From Spirochaetaceae bacterium (GTDB taxonomy: Bacteria > Spirochaetota > Spirochaetia > Treponematales > Breznakiellaceae), in assembly GCA_031279015.1 (NCBI GenBank), contig JAITJI010000091.1:1-63792 (forward strand): a stretch of 63,792 bases of DNA, read 5' to 3'. This document shows positions 1-7,433 of this stretch, one piece after another. The notes under the pieces are model-generated. The model made no database searches. It saw only the letters and a program-made list of their open reading frames with translations, and was not told the DNA's origin. The translations under genes and the position numbers were made by a program. Numbering within the stretch: the stretch's first letter is position 1; each line of letters starts with the position of its first letter.

Positions 1-1
1 T

Positions 2-421
2 TTTATCGGAAAAACCCTTATTAAGTGGGAGCCAGGCCAGAGCGGAACCCTGCCGGTGGATCGTTTTGCCTTTACCGACGGCTGGGCCGTGAATTCCGCC
101 GGGGTTCAAATCGTCGCCAACGCCGCAACCCTTGGCGCGCCGGGAGAAGAGGCCGCGGCCTACCTTGGCCGGGAGGCCGTCCATTTGTACCGCTTTACCC
201 CGGTATATAACAGAAGCTACAATGTTACAACTTCCGGACCCGGCTATTTAAACTATGCCGCTGCCTGGGCGGACGGCAGCGGAACCCTGATGACCGCGAC
301 TAGTAGTTCTTACACTTCCCCGGCCTTTGTCGCCAATAAAACGGTGGATATCATCATCATGGTGGACCGCGGTGACCGGGATGGGGCAGCCTATACGCTG
401 CGCTACAACGAGGCGCCCTAG
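2..421 (+). CDS. C-terminal part of a secreted beta-rich protein (5' end outside window)
   Basis: The frame is open from the first bases of the window to the TAG at 419-421, so this is the last ~139 residues of a longer protein and an internal ATG at 56 is not a credible start. The visible part is rich in Thr, Ser, Ala, Tyr and Gly with alternating hydrophobic residues and ends in a short strand (AAYTLRYNEAP). That texture is typical of extracellular beta-sandwich modules such as the bacterial pre-peptidase C-terminal (PPC) fold. No catalytic motif is visible, and function is unknown. The last ~50 bp of the gene are repeated in degenerate form downstream at 479-529. Confidence 0.6.
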   Translation, partial: FIGKTLIKWEPGQSGTLPVDRFAFTDGWAVNSAGVQIVANAATLGAPGEEAAAYLGREAVHLYRFTPVYNRSYNVTTSGPGYLNYAAAWADGSGTLMTATSSSYTSPAFVANKTVDIIIMVDRGDRDGAAYTLRYNEAP

Positions 422-529
422 ACCGGCGCGGGGACCCGGAAGCTTCGGCTTCCGGGTGCTGCCCCGGGCGCCTGGGGCGGTAACCGGGATGGGGCAGCCT
501 ATACGCTGCGCTGCAATGAGGCGCCCTGG
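371..529 (+). repeat. Imperfect direct repeat of the 3' end of the first gene
   Basis: Bases 371-421 (the last 17 codons of the first gene) recur at 479-529, offset by exactly 108 bp (36 codons), with four substitutions. One substitution turns the TAG stop into TGG. The second copy lies inside the 3' end of the opposite-strand PilZ gene, whose last residues are read from its antisense. The likely origin is a deleted tandem paralogue or a short segmental duplication (inference). Confidence 0.85.
434..457. terminator. Hairpin between convergent genes, UUCG loop
   Basis: A perfect 10-bp inverted repeat (434-443 with 448-457) encloses a TTCG tetraloop, 12 bp after the stop of the first gene and between convergent genes. 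There is no T-run on either side, so it is either a transcript-end stabiliser or a terminator that works without a U tract. Confidence 0.6.
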
Positions 530-1317
530 ATCCGGCCCTGCGGGGGATTGTTCTTCACATCCACCCGGTCTATGTCCCGTTGCAGGCTTTCCTTGACAAA
601 GCGACAGATCACCGACTTAAAGCGGGACTGCATGTTGGGGAGGAAGAGGAATATCCGGACATCCTGGTCATCCTGGCGGTTTCCTATCAGAATGGCGTCC
701 GACATGACAATGCCTCCCCGGAGGCGCAGTTGGATATTGTCCAGCCTGGAATTGGGGGCAAAGTCAAAGGTCCTTGCGCTTATTTTGGCGGCAAAGCCCG
801 CGGTGCTTATGTCCAGCAGCTTGCCGTAAAAAACACCCTCCGCTGACTTGAAATTCATCACCGCATTCTGGTCATCCTCACAGCTGGCCCGGATGTGCTT
901 CCGCCGCCCCCGGGCCTCATTTGCCGCCAGGGCGTTGAGGATGATCCGGGTGCTTGCCTGTAACCCCAGCTTCAGTTGAATGTAGCCGCAGGGGACCGAC
1001 ATATCCATAAGGTACTTCGCCATAAGCTGTTGATCCGTGTTGTAGGAGAGGATCCCCAGCCGGCATTCCCGGGTATTGGGGTTTCCCTGGATCTCCCGGA
1101 TATAGGCCTCCCACTCCTTTTCCGCAAGAACCATGTCAATGTTGATGAACATGATCGAATCGGGAAAACGTTCCAGAAGAAACCGGGCCCGGACATGATC
1201 CCGCAGGCCATAGGCTTCATAGCCATTCATAACGAGGAGGTCAAACATCTCATCCTGAATAACACTGTGAGGGTATAAAAAAAATATTTTTTTTCCTGCG
1301 GCGCTGGAATGTTCCAT
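499..1317 (-). CDS. PilZ-domain protein (predicted cyclic-di-GMP receptor)
   Basis: A cytoplasmic protein of 272 residues. The N-terminal ~130 residues look like a degenerate receiver-like alpha/beta module. The C-terminal half is a PilZ domain with both cyclic-di-GMP binding motifs: RxxxR (RKHIR, about 139-143) and D-x-S-x-x-G (DISTAG, about 169-174). PilZ proteins read out cyclic-di-GMP to control motility or envelope functions; the specific partner here is unknown. The gene is divergent from rex across 95 bp. Its final residues (GASLQRSV) are encoded by the antisense of a duplicated piece of the neighbouring gene, so the natural C-terminus may have been replaced. No Shine-Dalgarno sequence precedes the ATG at 1317. 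Confidence 0.85.
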   Translation of the reverse strand: MEHSSAAGKKIFFLYPHSVIQDEMFDLLVMNGYEAYGLRDHVRARFLLERFPDSIMFINIDMVLAEKEWEAYIREIQGNPNTRECRLGILSYNTDQQLMAKYLMDMSVPCGYIQLKLGLQASTRIILNALAANEARGRRKHIRASCEDDQNAVMNFKSAEGVFYGKLLDISTAGFAAKISARTFDFAPNSRLDNIQLRLRGGIVMSDAILIGNRQDDQDVRIFLFLPNMQSRFKSVICRFVKESLQRDIDRVDVKNNPPQGRIQGASLQRSV

Positions 1318-1352
1318 GGCTTTCTATTAAATAGTATGTCTTATTTTACGTC

Positions 1353-1382
1353 TTGACACAATTCCCCCCCGTACCCGATAAT
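1353..1382 (+). promoter_or_regulatory. rex operon promoter
   Basis: A perfect -35 TTGACA (1353-1358) and a -10 GATAAT (1377-1382) are separated by 18 bp. The predicted start is near 1389, giving a short leader before the ATG at 1413. The TTG of this -35 box is in frame with rex and could be mistaken for its start codon. Confidence 0.8.
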
Positions 1383-1384
1383 AA

Positions 1385-1402
1385 TTGTGAAATATTTCAC
1401 AG
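1385..1402. promoter_or_regulatory. Rex operator (redox-responsive palindrome)
   Basis: TTGTGAAATATTTCACAG differs by one terminal base from the symmetrical Rex operator TTGTGAAATATTTCACAA known from Gram-positive bacteria. It begins 2 bp after the -10 box and covers the predicted transcription start. Rex bound in the NAD+-rich state would therefore block initiation. It sits directly in front of rex itself, so autoregulation is expected. Confidence 0.88.
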
Positions 1403-1412
1403 GGTATGGTTG

Positions 1413-2078
1413 ATGAATTTGATTCCTGAACCGACAAAGGAACGTCTCCTCACACTGATGCGGCTGCTCGAAAAAAACAGCCCTGCCGCCGGCAGGGCCG
1501 CCGGTAAGACCGCCGTTACCTCCGCTGAACTGGAAGCCCTTACCGGCTGGTCCAGTCAAACCATCCGCAAAGATATCTCCTGTCTGGGGGGCTGCCTTGG
1601 CGATGAATCCCGGGGAAGCCCCGGAAAGCTGGGAAGCAATGCCGGTTACACCGCGGAGAATCTTGTCCCCCTCATCAAAAGGGCCCTGGGCCTGGACCAT
1701 CCCCGCCGTTTTTGTATAGCCGGCCTGGGCCGTCTCGGTTCGGCCTACCTCAATGTCCGGTTCTTTGAAGCCGGGGAATTTGAACTCTGCGCCGGTTTTG
1801 ATACCAACGTAAACCGGGTGGAGATCCTCAAGTCCCCGGCGCCCCTCTATCCGGCCTATAAGATGGAAGAGGTGATACGGCGTTTTTCCATAGAGATAGC
1901 CCTGCTCTGCGTTCCCGGCGACGCCGCCCAGGCGGTGGGGGAAAGACTCGCCGCCGCCGGTATCCGGGGCATCCTCAACTTTGCGCCGGTGGCGTTGAAT
2001 CTCCCCCCGGAGCTGGCGGTCCGGAACGTCAACGTGGCGGATGAACTGCGGGCGCTGGCAATGAAGATCAATGTATGA
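1413..2078 (+). CDS. rex: Redox-sensing transcriptional repressor Rex
   Basis: A 221-residue Rex: N-terminal winged helix with the recognition-helix motif WSSQTIRKDIS, then a Rossmann NAD(H)-binding domain with GLGRLG at about 104-109. Rex binds DNA when NAD+ predominates and releases it when NADH rises. ATG 1413 is chosen because the upstream in-frame TTG at 1353 is part of the promoter -35 box. A near-perfect Rex box lies in its own promoter. serC begins 32 bp downstream on the same strand, with serA 12 bp after that, so the three genes probably form one redox-controlled transcript. Confidence 0.93.
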   Translation: MNLIPEPTKERLLTLMRLLEKNSPAAGRAAGKTAVTSAELEALTGWSSQTIRKDISCLGGCLGDESRGSPGKLGSNAGYTAENLVPLIKRALGLDHPRRFCIAGLGRLGSAYLNVRFFEAGEFELCAGFDTNVNRVEILKSPAPLYPAYKMEEVIRRFSIEIALLCVPGDAAQAVGERLAAAGIRGILNFAPVALNLPPELAVRNVNVADELRALAMKINV

Positions 2079-2110
2079 CGGAAAACAGATGAACAATCAG
2101 GAGGCGTGCC

Positions 2111-3223
2111 ATGCGGGTATACAACTTTTCTCCGGGACCTTCGGCGCTGCCGCTGCCGGTTTTGGAAAGGGCGGCGGCGGAGATGACCGACGCCAACGGT
2201 TCCGGTCAGTCGGTAATGGAGATGAGTCACCGGTCCGGGGATTTTAAGGCTATCATCGAAAAAACGGAGGCCCTGCTCCGGGAACTCATGGAGATCCCCC
2301 CCAACTACCGGGTGCTCTTCCTCCAGGGGGGGGCCTCTCTCCAGTTTTCCATGGTCCCCCTCAACCTGGCTGCGGTGGAACCCGGGGAATCCAAAAGGAC
2401 GGCGGCCTACATTGAGACGGGTATCTGGGCAAAAAAGGCCGCGGAAGAGGGGGCCAAATACGTAGAGCCGGTCATCCGGGCCGGTTCTGCGGACAAAAAG
2501 TATACCTATATTCCGGAGGCTCCCCCGCCGGACCCCGGGGATGCCTACTACCATATCACCCTGAACAACACCATCGTGGGGACCAGGTGGCCTTCCCTGC
2601 CTCCGGCCGGGTTCCCGGCGGTTCCCCTGGTGGCGGACATCTCAAGCTCCATCCTCTCGGAACCCCTGGATGTTTCCCGGTTCGGTATCCTCTACGCCGG
2701 GGCCCAGAAAAACCTTGGCCCTGCGGGAACCACCGTGGTTATCATCCGGGAGGACCTTATCGGCCATGCCCATCCCCGGACCCCGGCGCTTCTCCGTTAC
2801 GACATCCACGCCGGGGAGGGTTCCCTCTACAACACCCCTCCCTGCTACGGCATCTACATCACGGGCCTTGTCCTGGAGTGGCTCAGGGAATTGGGCGGCG
2901 TCAGGACAATGGCAAAACTCAACCGGGAAAAGGCGGAACTGCTCTACAGTTGGCTGGACCGGTCCCGGCTCTTCTACTCCCCCGTGGAAAAGCCCTTCCG
3001 CAGTCTTATGAACATCCCCTTTCTAAGCCGGGTGGCGGATGGGGAAAAGCGGAAGGCCCTGGAGGAGGAATTCGTCAAAAAGGCTGCCGCGGCGGGCCTG
3101 GTGAACCTGGCGGGGCACCGGCTTGTGGGGGGGATGCGGGCCAGCGTCTACAATGCCATGCCCATTGAAGGGGTGGCGGCGCTTATCCGCTTTATGGAAG
3201 ACTTTGAACGGAGCAGGGCATAA
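2111..3223 (+). CDS. serC: Phosphoserine aminotransferase
   Basis: This 370-residue class V aminotransferase converts 3-phosphohydroxypyruvate and glutamate to phosphoserine and 2-oxoglutarate, the second step of serine synthesis. It opens with the family-typical NFSPGPSALP and has the PLP lysine in GAQKNLGPAG (K about 200). Length is normal for SerC. The ribosome site AGGAGG is clear before ATG 2111. It lies between rex and serA, which catalyses the preceding step, so the pair is a compact serine-synthesis unit under Rex. Confidence 0.95.
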   Translation: MRVYNFSPGPSALPLPVLERAAAEMTDANGSGQSVMEMSHRSGDFKAIIEKTEALLRELMEIPPNYRVLFLQGGASLQFSMVPLNLAAVEPGESKRTAAYIETGIWAKKAAEEGAKYVEPVIRAGSADKKYTYIPEAPPPDPGDAYYHITLNNTIVGTRWPSLPPAGFPAVPLVADISSSILSEPLDVSRFGILYAGAQKNLGPAGTTVVIIREDLIGHAHPRTPALLRYDIHAGEGSLYNTPPCYGIYITGLVLEWLRELGGVRTMAKLNREKAELLYSWLDRSRLFYSPVEKPFRSLMNIPFLSRVADGEKRKALEEEFVKKAAAAGLVNLAGHRLVGGMRASVYNAMPIEGVAALIRFMEDFERSRA

Positions 3224-3235
3224 CAGGAGGCGGTG

Positions 3236-4420
3236 ATGTTTCGTATTAGGACGATGAACAAAATATCCCCCCGGGGGCTCGAATTGTTTCCCCGGGACAA
3301 ATATGAGGTTGCAGGCGGGCTTCCTAACCCCCACGCCATCCTGGTGAGGAGCGCGGATCTCCACAGCGTTGAGCTGCCGGATACCGTAGAGGTCATCGCC
3401 CGGGCGGGGGCGGGGGTGAACAATATCCCCCTGGGGGATTGCACCAACCGGGGAGTGGTGGTCTTTAACACCCCCGGCGGGAATGCCAATGCGGTAAAAG
3501 AACTGGCCATCGCCGCCCTGTTGTTCTCTTCCCGGAAGATCCTGGAGGGGATTACCTGGGTTTCTTCCCTTGCGGACAGGGCGGATGAGGTGCCGGATCT
3601 GGTGGAGCGGGAGAAGTCCCGGTTTGAAGGGCCGGAACTCCGGGGCAAGACCCTGGGGGTAGTGGGTTTGGGATCCATCGGGGTGATGGTCGCCAATGAC
3701 GCCGCCGCTCTGGGGATGGATGTGATTGGCTACGATCCCTACATCTCCGTGGATGCCGCCTGGGACCTCTCCCGGCATGTTCAGCGGGCGGATACCCTGG
3801 AGGGGCTTCTCGCCAAGTCCGATTACGTCACCCTCCATATCCCCCTGGGGGATACCACCCGGGGCCTTCTGGATGCCGAAAAGATCCGGTTTATGAAGAA
3901 GGGAGCCCGGATCATCAACCTGGCCCGGGGGGGCCTGGTAAATGAAGCGGATATTATCGGAGCGCTGGAGGCGGAAAAACTGGCGGTCTATGTGACGGAT
4001 TTTCCCAGCGCCGAGCTTCTGGCCTGCAAAAAGACCATCTGCATTCCCCATCTGGGGGCCTCCACTCCGGAGGCGGAGGACAACTGCGCGGTTATGGCGG
4101 CCCGGCAGCTCATGGACTTTCTGGAATCCGGGGCGATCAGGAATTCCGTCAACTTTCCCCGGTGCAAGCTGGATCAGCGGGCGCCCTTCCGGCTCCTCGT
4201 GGCAAACCGGAACATCCCCAATATGGTAGGCCAGATCACCACCATCCTCGCCGGAGCGGGGATCAACATCACCGATCTTATCAACCACCACCGGGATGAA
4301 TACGCCTACAACATCATCGATACCGAACAGGCAATTCCGCCGGTGATTCTGGCGCGGCTGCGGGTGGTGGACGGGATCATCCGGGTACGGACCATTGAAC
4401 GGGATACTGTTCTTTTTTAG
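3236..4420 (+). CDS. serA: D-3-phosphoglycerate dehydrogenase
   Basis: A 394-residue D-2-hydroxyacid dehydrogenase that oxidises 3-phosphoglycerate with NAD+, producing NADH. It shows the NAD-binding motif GVVGLGSIG, the substrate Arg in INLARGGLVNE and the catalytic His in IPHLGASTPEAE. A C-terminal ACT-like domain (VGQITTILAGAGINITDL) may carry serine feedback. This is the short ACT-only SerA form, without the intervening domain. ATG 3236 is 5 bp from AGGAGG; a GTG at 3233 is too close. The Rex box on the operon promoter makes physiological sense because this step consumes NAD+. Confidence 0.93.
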   Translation: MFRIRTMNKISPRGLELFPRDKYEVAGGLPNPHAILVRSADLHSVELPDTVEVIARAGAGVNNIPLGDCTNRGVVVFNTPGGNANAVKELAIAALLFSSRKILEGITWVSSLADRADEVPDLVEREKSRFEGPELRGKTLGVVGLGSIGVMVANDAAALGMDVIGYDPYISVDAAWDLSRHVQRADTLEGLLAKSDYVTLHIPLGDTTRGLLDAEKIRFMKKGARIINLARGGLVNEADIIGALEAEKLAVYVTDFPSAELLACKKTICIPHLGASTPEAEDNCAVMAARQLMDFLESGAIRNSVNFPRCKLDQRAPFRLLVANRNIPNMVGQITTILAGAGINITDLINHHRDEYAYNIIDTEQAIPPVILARLRVVDGIIRVRTIERDTVLF

Positions 4421-4613
4421 CATTTTTTCATTTTTTTCTTTGAAAAAATTTTTTTTTATAGCCCCGTTTTTGTTTTTTTTTGAAAGAATAGCGGTATATT
4501 ATAGTAAATCCTGTGTTACTGATAATAATGTTTGATTCAGTACCCGTTTGTCATAGAGATATTATTCCAAAATAGTAAACTTATTCGTAAGATAGCTGAA
4601 ATGTGGGAGCAGT
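4421..4613. other. AT-rich intergenic region with T-tracts
   Basis: These 193 bp contrast sharply with the GC-rich flanks. Several runs of 6-9 T occur in the first 60 bp after serA, which could end transcription but with only weak A/T hairpins. The rest holds several TATA-like hexamers, but I cannot choose a single promoter for the transglycosylase gene. Confidence 0.5.
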
Positions 4614-5453
4614 ATGTTGAAGTTTGAGTTGTGGTACCCTGTGTTGACCGGTACGATTGTATCTGTAATAGTATGTTTCTGTGCAATTTTTCATCGATAT
4701 CCATCCGAGGTAAAGGGACAAGACAAAGAAATCTTCCGGTTTGTCGAATCTCCGGAATTCGATATTCCGGAAGACCCGGAAGAGACGCTCCGGGTTGTTC
4801 CCGTGTCCTTTTCGGGCTGGGAATTGCCCTCCGGCGCCAATCTTATCCTCGATGCCTACCGGAACGATGAGGTCCGGGAACGGGTAGTGGAATTCTTCAG
4901 TGAAATTATCCGGTCCCGGGACCTGGCCGTCATTATCCTGACCAATGCCGATGCCTTTAATATAAGTCCAAGCCTTGCCTTTGCCCTGTGCTGGAAGGAA
5001 AGCCGTTTCAATCCCCGGGCGGTGAACCGGAAAAACCGGAACGGCAGTATTGACCGGGGGCTTTTTCAGTTGAACAGCATTTCATTCCCCAAGTTGACGG
5101 AAGAAGCCTTTTTTGATCCCGGTCTCAACGTCTATTACGGTATGGCCCATCTGCGCTGGTGTCTGGACACGGGCGGATCGGTGGTTAGCGGGCTTGCCAT
5201 GTACAATGCCGGGACAAACCGGGTCAATACGGGGGGTACGCCGAAGAAAACCCTGGACTATGTCTCCCATATCCTGATGATTCAGGCCGGCATTGAGGAG
5301 TTATTTGCGGAGTATCAGGTTCCGGGCACGGAGGCCCCTTCCGAGGAGGTTCCGGCGCCCTCCCTCTCCGAGGCTGAGCCCAAAGATCAGCCCTGGGAGG
5401 TGGTATCCCGGCCTCATCTGGCTTTGCTCTCACCGGTCCGGGGCTATCCCTAA
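4614..5453 (+). CDS. Membrane-anchored lytic transglycosylase (SLT domain)
   Basis: A 279-residue protein with one N-terminal membrane segment (about 8-26) that anchors it outside the cytoplasmic membrane. An SLT/lysozyme-like domain follows: catalytic Glu in CWKESRFNP (E129), the GLFQLN motif (DRGLFQLNS), and AMYNAGTNRV. Such enzymes cleave peptidoglycan between MurNAc and GlcNAc with 1,6-anhydro ring formation, for growth or insertion of envelope machines. The tail after about 240 is a Pro/Glu-rich linker. The start has GGGAG four bases upstream. It overlaps the convergent GH5 gene by 4 bp at the stops. Confidence 0.9.
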   Translation: MLKFELWYPVLTGTIVSVIVCFCAIFHRYPSEVKGQDKEIFRFVESPEFDIPEDPEETLRVVPVSFSGWELPSGANLILDAYRNDEVRERVVEFFSEIIRSRDLAVIILTNADAFNISPSLAFALCWKESRFNPRAVNRKNRNGSIDRGLFQLNSISFPKLTEEAFFDPGLNVYYGMAHLRWCLDTGGSVVSGLAMYNAGTNRVNTGGTPKKTLDYVSHILMIQAGIEELFAEYQVPGTEAPSEEVPAPSLSEAEPKDQPWEVVSRPHLALLSPVRGYP

Positions 5454-7330
5454 GCCCGCCGGGCCGTCAGGATCACTTCCCCGGCATAGCCGCTGTTCGT
5501 CACAAGGATCCTCCGCTCCGCCGGAACATAGTCCGCCCGGAGTTCCGGAGCCTCCCCCCCGGCGGGGGTTCCGGCGTGTATAACCGGCCTTTCCCCCAGG
5601 CATTCCGGGGGGGCAAAGATCTCCGTCGCCGCGGAGATACGGGGTTCCGCCTCGTACCGGTACCGGAAGAGACCTTTTTTCCGGTTCCAGGTAATGCTGA
5701 TGGGCTTACCCGCAGTAGCCATGGGGTAGGGCCTCTGCCAGCCCCCCAGGGCCCGTTCCCCGCCGCAGTAGATGGACAGGTCCTCCCCGTTCCAGTGGTC
5801 CCCGTCCTGGTTGGTGTTATCCGCAGTATAGGTCCAGATGGTTGAGTGGAGCAGATTCGCATCAATGGCGTCGTAGTAGAGGGATAGGGCCTCTTCGTGG
5901 AGGCGGTAATCCCCGGTTTTATAGGCCTTCTTCCCATTCATATCAAAGGGAAGCCCAAATTCCCCCAGAAGGCAGGGCAGGTCCCCCATGTGTTCCCGGG
6001 ACCAGGCCACATTTTTTGCCAGGGCATCCCGAAAGTAGGCGGCCACCCTTTCCCGGCCCAGGAGGATCCTGGCGGTATCGGTGTTGACGTTAAACCAGGG
6101 GCGGAAGAACCGGGAGAACAGGGTGTATCCGTCGTACCAGTGGAAGGCGTTTACCACCCCGGAGGCCTTCTCTTTGGACCAGGAGGGGTGTATACCCATG
6201 GGAATGCCCTCAATAAAGGCAATGGTCCCCCTGTCCGCCTCCCGGATTCGTTCAATAAAACGGACCATAAAGGGGGCAAGGAAGTCGTCCGTAAAATGTA
6301 CCGGTCTCCCCTTGTAGACGGCAAAATGATCCCCCCTGAGCAGACGGATCTCTCCCCCCTCACTGGTCCATACCCCCGCCTTTTCCCAGGGGCAGCTATA
6401 CCCCTCCCGGAAGAGGGATACCCCCCGGGGGTTGACGGTTTCCCGGCAGACAGGCCGGGGCCCCAGAAAGCCCATCCGATAAACCGGCGCCTCCCGGGGG
6501 TAACCGGAAGCGGCGGCCATGGTGTCAACGGGACTGAGCATGGGTCCCATATAAACGATGGGGTTTTCTATCCTCCCCAGGTCCTTAAGGCCGATAAAAC
6601 CGGGGTTTGGTTCATTCATGATGCCCCATCCGGCAATAGCCTTGCAGTTTTTAAGCCGCCGGAAACAGTGGCGCATACAGGCCAGATACCGCTCCTGGAG
6701 CCAGTCCTGGGCGCTTTCACCCTCTATCCGGGTCTCCGGGGCGTAGGTGTTTCCGGCAAAAAAGAGGGTAAAGAGGGTGGCCGCGGCGTAACGGTTGTAA
6801 TTGGTGGGCCAGATCATCCGGGGAAAGGGAGCGCCGCCGTGGAGTTCCCCGTAACCCTGGTGGGTAAGGGCCGCTCCGGTAATCTCCAGCTTTTCCGGGT
6901 CCATGCCCAGCTTTTCCAGAGTCCACAGGGGGGCGCCGTCCCCGCCGGTCCAGCGGCTCCACACATCCTGATGGGGGTCAATGAACACGGATATGCCCTT
7001 TTCCTCCGCCACGAGGAGGATCTTTCTGAGGTAGGCCATGTATGCCTCGTCGTATATCCCCGGCCCCGCATGTTCCAGGGCCTCCCAGGTGATGATAAAG
7101 CGGAGGAAGGTGAAACCCCGTTTTTTCAGCCGGTCAAAATGGGCCTCCGCCTCTTCCAGGGGGAAGGGACGGCCTATAAAGGACGCCTCCGCCGGATCGG
7201 CCAGGGAACCGGGGTCCCGGGTTGTTCCGGGGGGCTGCGTCGGAATCTTAGAGCTGCCCCCAAGGTTGCAGCCCCGAAGCATCAGGGTTCTGCCCTGATC
7301 ATCAAAAATATTCCGGCCTTGTATATACAT
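5450..7330 (-). CDS. Cytoplasmic glycoside hydrolase family 5, resembling subfamily 12 glucosylceramidase/steryl-glucosidase
   Basis: A 626-residue GH5 enzyme with acid/base Glu in GIMNEPNPG (E240) and nucleophile Glu in LLGEFGLP (E457). The segment DPHQDVWSRWTGGDGAPLW and FTLFFAGNTYAP recall, from memory, the GH5_12 group of fungal EgCrP1/EgCrP2, which remove glucose from glucosylceramides and steryl glucosides. There is no signal peptide, so the substrate must enter the cell or be made there. The C-terminal ~120 residues form a beta-rich domain. GGGAGGGG precedes the ATG. Family 5 is secure; the subfamily and substrate are inference. Confidence 0.85.
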   Translation of the reverse strand: MYIQGRNIFDDQGRTLMLRGCNLGGSSKIPTQPPGTTRDPGSLADPAEASFIGRPFPLEEAEAHFDRLKKRGFTFLRFIITWEALEHAGPGIYDEAYMAYLRKILLVAEEKGISVFIDPHQDVWSRWTGGDGAPLWTLEKLGMDPEKLEITGAALTHQGYGELHGGAPFPRMIWPTNYNRYAAATLFTLFFAGNTYAPETRIEGESAQDWLQERYLACMRHCFRRLKNCKAIAGWGIMNEPNPGFIGLKDLGRIENPIVYMGPMLSPVDTMAAASGYPREAPVYRMGFLGPRPVCRETVNPRGVSLFREGYSCPWEKAGVWTSEGGEIRLLRGDHFAVYKGRPVHFTDDFLAPFMVRFIERIREADRGTIAFIEGIPMGIHPSWSKEKASGVVNAFHWYDGYTLFSRFFRPWFNVNTDTARILLGRERVAAYFRDALAKNVAWSREHMGDLPCLLGEFGLPFDMNGKKAYKTGDYRLHEEALSLYYDAIDANLLHSTIWTYTADNTNQDGDHWNGEDLSIYCGGERALGGWQRPYPMATAGKPISITWNRKKGLFRYRYEAEPRISAATEIFAPPECLGERPVIHAGTPAGGEAPELRADYVPAERRILVTNSGYAGEVILTARRA

Positions 7331-7398
7331 ACTCTTTCCCCTCCCTATATATTATTTTCTATTATTATGGTACAATTAATTAATATAATATGATAAAA

Positions 7399-7428
7399 TT
7401 ATCAAAGATTGTAATTTTTGACCATAAT
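7399..7428 (+). promoter_or_regulatory. Possible leaderless promoter of the HEAT-repeat gene
   Basis: TTATCA (7399-7404), 18 bp, CATAAT (7423-7428), then only 5 bp to ATG 7434. It is a weaker member of the leaderless class seen elsewhere in the window. The region is AT-rich, so a chance match is possible. Confidence 0.35.
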
Positions 7429-7433
7429 TAAGG

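Noticed and set aside
1353-1412. N-terminal extension of rex from TTG 1353
   Set aside because: The TTG is part of a perfect -35 box and the extension would be encoded by the promoter and operator; rex family alignment favours ATG 1413.
3023-4423. Long minus-strand frame opposite serA
   Set aside because: Antisense shadow; serA has complete family motifs and a ribosome site.
5897-7393. Long plus-strand open frame opposite the GH5 gene
   Set aside because: It is the antisense shadow of a GC-rich gene; its translation is Gly/Pro-rich without domains, whereas the minus strand has intact GH5 catalytic motifs.
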